From positions 1 to 5,079 of the forward strand of contig CALCPL010000064.1 in assembly GCA_937897125.1 (NCBI GenBank): a DNA stretch of 5,079 nucleotides, read 5' to 3'. How positions within the stretch are numbered: the first letter of the stretch is position 1; every line of letters begins with the position of its first letter. This DNA comes from an uncultured Candidatus Pelagibacter sp. GTDB taxonomy: Bacteria > Pseudomonadota > Alphaproteobacteria > Pelagibacterales > Pelagibacteraceae. The notes under the pieces were generated by a model. It worked only from the letters and a program-made list of their open reading frames with translations, ran no database searches and was not told the DNA's origin. This document shows, in pieces, positions 1 to 5,079 of this stretch. The position numbers and the translations under genes were made by a program.

Positions 1-47
1 CTACACCTCTCTATTCGTCGGCAGCGTCAGATGTGTATAAGAGACAG
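1..47 (+). other. Nextera/Illumina read-1 adapter with i5 index (artefact)
   Basis: This is not genomic DNA. Bases 1-6 (CTACAC) match the end of the Illumina P5 arm. Bases 7-14 (CTCTCTAT) match the S502 i5 index. Bases 15-28 (TCGTCGGCAGCGTC) are the Nextera read-1 adapter, and bases 29-47 (AGATGTGTATAAGAGACAG) are the 19-bp Tn5 mosaic end. The match is exact throughout. The reverse complement of bases 6-47 is present at 5038-5079. The likely origin is untrimmed read-through at the 3' end of reads from short inserts, carried into the assembly. Genomic sequence starts at 48. Confidence 0.97.
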
Positions 48-1956
48 AAGTAAAGGTGTTATTAATTCTGTTGTGTATGTTTTTTGCTGTAACCTTTATA
101 TCCAAAGATTCTATTTCGTTTTTATCTAATTCATTAATTATAAATGTTCTTTGAGATGGTAAAAATGTTATCCAAAATGGCAATTCATCTCCATTAGCAA
201 GATATGCCTCGTAGTTTGTATTCCCAAAACCATCCAATTTAAAAGTGTTGGTTTTGAAGGTAAATTGACTTGAATTTTTACCTTCATTTTTCTTTATAAC
301 TGGATTTTGTTTATTAATTGGTGTTTGAACACTTGCATAATATCTTTTTCCATTTGATTTAAAATTATTTTTAATAATTTCTGCATATTGCTTAACACCT
401 AATTCTTTTACATTATATTGCTTAGAAGCTAATTCTTTTACATTATCTTCTGTTACATCTAATCCAATTGAAGTGTAAATTTGACCATAAGCAGTGTCAT
501 ACCCTTTTATATTATCTTTTGTGTCATACCCTTTTACATTATCTTCTGTTACATCTAATCCAACTGAAGTGTAAATTTGACCAATAGCATGTTGTAGTTT
601 TGTATAAGCAATATCATACCTTAGTTCGGCAACTAATAGACTTGCTTCTTCTCTAATTAACTCAAGATTTCCAAATTTTGCAATTTTTTGTGCATTTTTA
701 ACTTGAGCTGTAATTTTTTGTGAAACATCATAATATCGATCAGCAGTTGCGTATTCTTCTAGGGCCATTTGGTAGTTAATATTTGATAAATGAACTTGAG
801 ATAATACAGCCATCGACAAAGCTAACCTTTGTTCTTTTATAATTCGAAGATTTGTTTCGTTAATTTCTTTTATTTTTGGGTAAGAAAAAACATTTAATAA
901 GTTAGCCCCAAGAGTTGAACCATATTCAAAATTTGTTTTATTCATTAAATAGTCATTAGAAGAGGATGTCCACGCAGCATTGAAATTTAATCCTGGTAAT
1001 AAAGAAACTATTCCTGCCTTTGCTTGTTGTACGGATATTCTTTCTTCATAATGATTTTCGATTAATTCAGGTCTATGGATTAGGGCGTGCTCTTCCATAC
1101 CTTTTAAGCTCATATCTAAAATAGTTAATGGTTCGTTAGTATCTACAATTTTAAATTTTTGATTAGGTAGCAGACCCATTAAAGTTCCTAATTGAATTTT
1201 AGCATCTATAAAAATTTGCTTTTGTGTTTGAAGTGCTCTTTGAATATCAAGTAATTCTTTTTGATATAATAGGGCATCCATAGGTTTGGTTAATAATAAT
1301 TCTTCAATCTTTTGAGAGTCGTTTAAAGCTGAATCTACCTTTATTAATAAAGGGTCATATTTTTTAATTAATTTTTCTGCAGATAAAGAATTCCAGTAAG
1401 TTCTAATAACTTCTCTAACTATATTGTGTGAAGCTTTTTTTTCAGCTTCATCGGAGATCAAGTATCTATTATTACTTTGACCTGCTTTAATATAAGATAA
1501 GCCAAAATCTAAAGCATTCCAGGTAAAGCCAATATCTTGGTTTGCTACACCTTTCTCACTTGAAGTAGTGTATGTTGTGCCCATTACACCAGCTGTATCT
1601 GCATTTGAAACGTTAGCACTTGTTGTAGTTCTATATTTATCACTGCCAGAATAACCAGCATTAGCAGCAAGAGAAGGGAGCATTTCAAATTTTATTTTAT
1701 CAATTTGCCTATTGGCTAATGCATTTTCTAATAATTTTATTTTTAATTCTTTGTTATTTTTAATAGCCAAAGCTATTGCAGTGTATAAATCAATCTCAAG
1801 GTTTTCCTCCCAAGCTTTATTATTTTTTTTTATCTCTTCAATGTTGCTGATATCTTTAAACGCCTTTTCTTCTGTTTCGAATAAACTAATAGGCTGAGGA
1901 CTACGTACACATGCAGTAATTAAAAATAAGGCTAATAAAATGAGAATTTTTTTCAT
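48..1956 (-). CDS. TolC-family outer membrane factor lipoprotein with C-terminal repeat patch and cadherin-like domain (3' partial)
   Basis: This is an outer-membrane export channel subunit, expected to trimerise into a beta-barrel plus periplasmic alpha-tunnel serving type I secretion or efflux. Residues 1-16 are a lipoprotein signal peptide with lipobox I-T-A-C; C16 is the only cysteine. Two OEP-type halves follow: one opens with IDLYTAIALAIKNN (55-68) and includes FTWNALDFG, and the second is introduced by HRPELIE (294-300). The fold ends at GQIYTSVGLD (459-468), where lipoprotein-type TolC homologues normally stop. The protein then continues with repeats (459-524), a basic linker, and a beta domain (about 555-635) with NGDELPFWITF centred on W595. 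Native sequence ends at residue 636; the open frame runs 15 more codons into adapter and stops on an adapter TAG (bases 1-3), so the apparent 651-residue C-terminus is false. The ATG at 1954-1956 precedes a textbook signal peptide but has no clear Shine-Dalgarno. It is divergent from the large surface-protein gene. The family is secure; the exact substrate is inferred. Confidence 0.9.
381..583 (-). repeat. Composite in-frame repeat patch in the TolC-like gene
   Basis: Three nested direct repeats are visible, all multiples of three, so the frame is kept. First, a 53-bp segment at 435-487 recurs at 531-583 with one mismatch; the spacing is 96 bp, exactly 32 codons, and it encodes GQIYTS[VI]GLDVTEDNVK twice. 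Second, two adjacent 27-bp units at 494-520 and 521-547 differ at two positions and give the pairs DNVKGYDTK / DNIKGYDTA. Third, two adjacent 30-bp units at 385-414 and 415-444 differ at three positions and give NVKELGVKQY and NVKELASKQY. The near-identity at DNA level points to recent slippage or duplication at the end of the channel domain. A short-read assembly error is an alternative, because the longest repeat is 53 bp. Confidence 0.9.
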
Positions 1957-1963
1957 GAATCTT

Positions 1964-1975
1964 AAATCATGATTT
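1964..1975. promoter_or_regulatory. 12-bp perfect palindrome upstream of the TolC-like gene
   Basis: AAATCATGATTT is a perfect 12-bp palindrome lying 8 bp upstream of the TolC-like start codon and touching the candidate rightward -35. Its position would suit a repressor dimer, but a palindrome of this size in AT-rich DNA can arise by chance. No regulator is known from the sequence. Confidence 0.25.
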
Positions 1976-2001
1976 GTCCTAATAAAATTGTAAATTATAT
2001 T
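1974..2001 (+). promoter_or_regulatory. Candidate promoter for the surface-protein gene
   Basis: TTGTCC (1974-1979) and TATATT (1996-2001) are separated by 16 bp, a plausible sigma-70 pair. It would give a leader of roughly 120 bases. The -10 overlaps the candidate minus-strand TATAAT, so the two polymerases could compete. A weaker alternative is TTGATG (2079-2084) with TGTATT (2103-2108) at 18 bp spacing, close to the gene. Confidence 0.3.
1994..1999 (-). promoter_or_regulatory. Candidate -10 box for the TolC-like gene
   Basis: The minus strand reads a perfect TATAAT here. It would place the transcription start about 30 bases upstream of the ATG at 1956. No good -35 hexamer is present 16-18 bp upstream, so the call rests on the -10 alone in an AT-rich background. 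Confidence 0.35.
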
Positions 2002-2126
2002 CAGTAAGTGCCCACTTTAATGGAAATATTATCCTAAACAAAAACGTGACTGCCCAAAATGGTGTTAAATCATTCATTTTGATGAGAAAGGCCAAATTAT
2101 CATGTATTTCTTCATAATAGATCTGT

Positions 2127-5037
2127 ATGAAAAAAAATAATAAAAAGTTTTTTATCGAAGCTTTAGAGCAAAGGATAATGCTTGATGGTGCTGGTGCATC
2201 AACTTTTATAGATACATTAGAGGATACTGCGCATAATAAGTTTTCTTTAAATAATGAAAGTAAAGTTAATAAATTTGTAGAAAGTGCAAATAAAGACTCT
2301 GATGTAAAACTTCCTTTTATTAATCAAACAAGAGATCAAAAAAGAAACGAATTAAAACAAATTGTTTTTATTGATACACAAGTTGAAGATTATCAGCAAT
2401 TAATAAGAGCTTTTGATAAAAATACTGAAATTCATTTAATTCAATCAAATGAAAATGGTTTTGATAAAATTAATCAAACTTTAAAAGGTTATAAAAATAT
2501 CGACTCGTTGCATATTATTGGTCACGGGAGTGCAGGGCAAATTTTATTTGGGGATGCTTTATTAAGTAACGACACTTTTAATCAATATTCAAAAACTTTA
2601 AAATCTATTGGTAATAACTTAAGTCCATCAGGTGATATTTTATTTTATGGTTGTAATATAGCTAGTAATGAAAGAGGCCTATCATTAATTAGTAAAATTT
2701 CAGAAATTACTAAAGCTGATATTGCTGCATCTGATGATGTAACTGGTAAAGGAGGTGATTGGCATTTAGAGAAAAACATTGGAAATATTGAAACAAAAAA
2801 TATTAACCAAACTGATTATCAACATGATCTTGTCATGTATAGAACTGCGAGTGCAGCCACATCAGCATCTGAAGTGGATGTTGATGCAGACGGAATAACA
2901 TCTATCAGGGGAGCAATGGCTGCTTTTACAGGTACTGCAGACAGAAATGCATTCGATTTTAAAGCTTCAAGAGATCATTACCCCACCCCTTTGAATAGTT
3001 CTTCTGGTCCATTCCAAGGTCATTATCTTACTTATGATTCAGGAACATTTGGTACAGGTGTAAAAAATCATTCTGATGGGGTTAATAGATTTACAGTAGT
3101 TTTGGAAAAAACAGGAATTACTAGTGGTGACATATTAGCAAGAAGACCTGATAATCCCGGGAGTACTAAAACCGAAACTCAGTGGGAACGGAGTACTCAT
3201 GACATTGAAATTAATACAACAAGCTCTGCTGATTATAAACTATCAGCAACAGCCCCAAATAGTACTACAGGTCCATTGGATGTTTATATGGTAGCGTTAG
3301 ACTCTCATTTCGGTAACAACGACGACAGATATAATAAAATAGCTCAAGTAGTATTTGATCGTGAAATTGTTGGAATACTAATTGGCAATAATGAAACTGT
3401 TAAAGCATCTTCTAGCACAGGGAATGTAGATCTTCATAATTCAAATAATAGTACTTATCCAAATTCAGTACATTCAAATAGGCAGTTTGAAACTATTCAA
3501 TGGCGTTCTTTCCAAAATACCTACAGCAGTAGTGATTGGGGTTATGGGACTAATACTGGTGGTGATTGGTTTGCGGTAGGTGGCACCGACAACAAAACTC
3601 TTCACATTGCTGCAAAAAATACTGGAGGGGGAGATTATGCTAGGATCTTAGTTAAAGGCGAAGTAAATAACGCTCCAGTTGCAAGAAATGATGTTGGAGT
3701 TATTGTTGAAGATGGAACTTTAACAGTTGCAAATGGTGAAGATGCTAATGTCTCAGGTAGTTACAATGCCACTGGTGAACATTCAGGAGATGTTTTACAA
3801 ACATCATCAAGCTCACATAAAGATAATGATGCAGATGGTGATGATCCTGCAAACTTAGTAGTCTCAGCTGTAAGAGTGGGTAGTTCAGAGGGAAGTGGAA
3901 CAGCTGGAACTTTAGGACAAGCTTTAACAGGAACTTATGGTCAACTAACTTTAAATGCCGATGGATCATACTCTTATGTCGCAAATCAAGATGCAGCCGA
4001 TGCTTTAGATGCAGGAGACACTGCAACTGATGTTTTTAATTATACAGTTTCAGATGGTAATGGTGGCACTGATACCGCAACAATTACTATTACAATTTTA
4101 GGAGCTACTGATGAGCCAACCTCAACTAACACAAATGTATACAAGGAAGAAAAAGAAGAAGGTAAAAAGAAATCTAAGAAGGATATAAGAAGAGAAAGAA
4201 GAGAAAAAAGACAAGAAAGAAGAGCAGAAAGAATTGAAGCTAAAAAATTTGAACTTCCAGAATCGTCAGATAAAAAATTTAATCAAGGTTTAAAATTAGT
4301 CGACCTTGTAGCAGAATCTAACTCTGAGGATGAGTTAAGCCTTAAATTTAAAGTTTTTAATGATGAAGGTAAAGAAGTTCAAAAATATTACGGTATAATG
4401 AAAGATGGATCAGAATTACCAGCTTGGATTACGGTTGATTCAAAAACGGGTAAAGCAAGTACTGATATTCCTAAAGACATAGATCTTCTAGAATTTAAAA
4501 TTATTGCAGTTGATACAGACAATAATAAAAAACAAGTAACTGTTATAATTGACCCTGAAAAAATTTCTCAAGATAAAGATATTATGAAGCAAGTTAATAG
4601 AAAAAATTCTTCAAATATTACAGTTAACAATAATGGTTTAGTAGAGTTAAACACTACTAATGAAGATGGCTTAACTAACAAAACTGCAACAGATGCAGTT
4701 AATCAAAACAAATCATTTAAAGATATCGTCAATTCAATTGAAGCAAATGAAGAGTTTAAAATTCAATCTGAATCAAGAGATTTTAATAGTGATTTTATTT
4801 TTAAATTAGAAAATATTTTAGAACCTAATTTTGATAAAATTAAATTAGTTTTAGAAAATGGCAGTGATATTCCAAACTGGATTTTATTCGATGAAGCTAC
4901 AGGTGAAATTACAGCTAACCCACCAGCAGGTATTGAAGCACTAGATTTTAAGATTATTATTGAAGATACGGACGGTGTAGTAACAGTTAAAGACCTCAAA
5001 ATTGATTTTATGAAAAATGATAATAATACATTATTAG
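2127..5037 (+). CDS. Large DUF4347 / VCBS / cadherin-like surface protein, probable type I secretion substrate (3' partial)
   Basis: This is the N-terminal 970 residues of a giant secreted protein, probably an adhesin. ATG 2127 is the first start after an in-frame TAG at 2118-2120. The frame is open to the window end, the last 14 codons being adapter. Domains in order: LEPR-xLL-like N-terminal motif FFIEALEQRIMLDGAG (8-23), with no Sec signal peptide; low-complexity spacer; DUF4347 domain (about 78-225) from QIVFIDTQVEDYQQLI through HIIGHGSAG (H133) and ILFYGCNIAS (C176, the only cysteine) to GGDWHLEKNIGNIE; a DxDxDG loop (251-256); an unassigned beta-rich region (about 260-512); a VCBS/Ig-like repeat (about 516-660) with YGQLTLNADGSYSYVAN and FNYTVSDGNGGTDTATITI; a Lys/Arg/Glu-rich stretch (673-707); and two cadherin/He_PIG-like domains centred on W767 and W918, joined by an Asn/Lys-rich linker. 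No RTX nonapeptides are seen, and the C-terminal export signal lies beyond the fragment. The export route is inferred from the neighbouring TolC-like gene. Confidence 0.88.
4143..4247 (+). other. Region encoding a Lys/Arg/Glu-rich charged segment
   Basis: Codons 673-707 of the large surface protein lie between the VCBS-type repeat and the first cadherin-like domain. About 80% of residues are K, R or E, including IRRERREKRQERRAER (687-702). The coding strand here is almost pure A/G. The pattern predicts a long charged, single or coiled helix, very unlike the flanking acidic, Thr/Ser/Gly-rich beta domains. The reading frame is continuous on both sides, so it is part of the protein. Confidence 0.8.
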
Positions 5038-5079
5038 CTGTCTCTTATACACATCTGACGCTGCCGACGAATAGAGAGG
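5038..5079 (-). other. Nextera/Illumina read-1 adapter, reverse complement (artefact)
   Basis: Bases 5038-5056 are the reverse complement of the 19-bp Tn5 mosaic end. Bases 5057-5070 (GACGCTGCCGACGA) are the reversed read-1 adapter. Bases 5071-5078 (ATAGAGAG) are the reversed S502 index, and base 5079 is the first base of the P5 arm. This is an exact inverted copy of bases 6-47. It makes the right-hand gene appear to end in SYTHLTLPTNRE, a peptide that is adapter translation rather than protein. Genomic sequence ends at 5037. Confidence 0.97.

Larger units (their letters stand above)
1957..2126. promoter_or_regulatory. Divergent intergenic control region
   Basis: This 170-bp AT-rich gap separates the two divergent starts and must hold both promoters unless transcription comes from outside. 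Neither gene has a convincing Shine-Dalgarno within 5-12 bases of its ATG. It contains no ORF or RNA gene that I can recognise. A shared region of this size would allow co-regulation of channel and cargo, but no known operator was identified. Confidence 0.6.

Noticed and set aside
381..583. Repeat patch as a possible CRISPR array.
   Set aside because: The units are of three different lengths, partly overlapping or directly adjacent without spacers, and in frame within a coding gene.
1823..1831. Nine-T run in the TolC-like gene as a phase-variation tract or frameshift.
   Set aside because: The frame is intact on both sides and the run encodes an ordinary Lys/Asn stretch; nothing shows length variation.
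1712..1897. 61-codon plus-strand ORF.
   Set aside because: It lies antisense inside the TolC-like gene, over its signal-peptide-proximal region; no family resemblance or ribosome binding site.
3745..4026. 93-codon minus-strand ORF rich in Leu and His.
   Set aside because: Its odd Leu/His composition is that expected from the antisense of the VCBS-type repeat, which is clearly the coding strand.
4763..4999. 78-codon minus-strand ORF.
   Set aside because: It is antisense to the second cadherin-like domain of the large surface protein, whose frame is continuous and domain-bearing.
3600..5037. RTX calcium-binding nonapeptides (GGxGxDxxx), expected of many type I secretion cargos.
   Set aside because: None found; GDGxGG-like fragments such as SDGNGGTD belong to the VCBS-type repeat. 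RTX repeats could still lie beyond the fragment.
6..5079. Perfect 42-bp terminal inverted repeats with a Tn5 19-bp mosaic end, as in a composite transposon.
   Set aside because: The sequence includes the Illumina P5 arm, an S502 index and the Nextera read-1 adapter; there is no transposase and no flanking DNA.

Overview
The window is a complete 5.1-kb assembled fragment. Its real genomic part is about 48-5037. Both ends are Illumina/Nextera library adapter: bases 1-47 and 5038-5079 carry the Tn5 mosaic end, the read-1 adapter and an 8-base index. They form a perfect 42-bp inverted repeat that is a laboratory artefact. The DNA is AT-rich, with A/T-ending codons and Lys/Asn/Ile-rich proteins. 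An outer-membrane lipoprotein export channel shows a Gram-negative bacterium. A low-GC marine proteobacterium would fit the composition and the type of surface protein, but the sequence alone does not fix the taxon.

Layout: two partial genes are transcribed divergently from a 170-bp intergenic region (1957-2126). Leftward (48-1956) is a TolC-family outer membrane factor with a lipoprotein signal peptide. It has an unusual C-terminal extension: a small patchwork of tandem repeats (residues about 459-524), then a linker, then a cadherin/He_PIG-like beta domain (about 555-635), which runs into the adapter. Rightward (2127-5037) is the N-terminal 970 residues of a large, probably secreted surface protein. 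In order it has an LEPR-xLL-type N-terminal motif, a DUF4347 domain with a His/Cys pair, an unrecognised beta-rich region, a VCBS-type Ig-like repeat, a 35-residue Lys/Arg/Glu-rich segment, and two cadherin/He_PIG-like domains. The gene continues beyond the fragment.

How they fit together: a TolC-type channel beside a giant VCBS/cadherin-type protein is the usual layout of a type I secretion locus for an adhesin. The unusual point is that the channel and the presumed cargo carry the same kind of domain, with the signature NG-x-x-[LI]-P-x-W-I. This suggests that the pair evolved together and that the channel's extra domain may act in retaining, docking or recognising the cargo. No inner-membrane ABC transporter or membrane-fusion protein lies in the window, so the type I assignment is inference.
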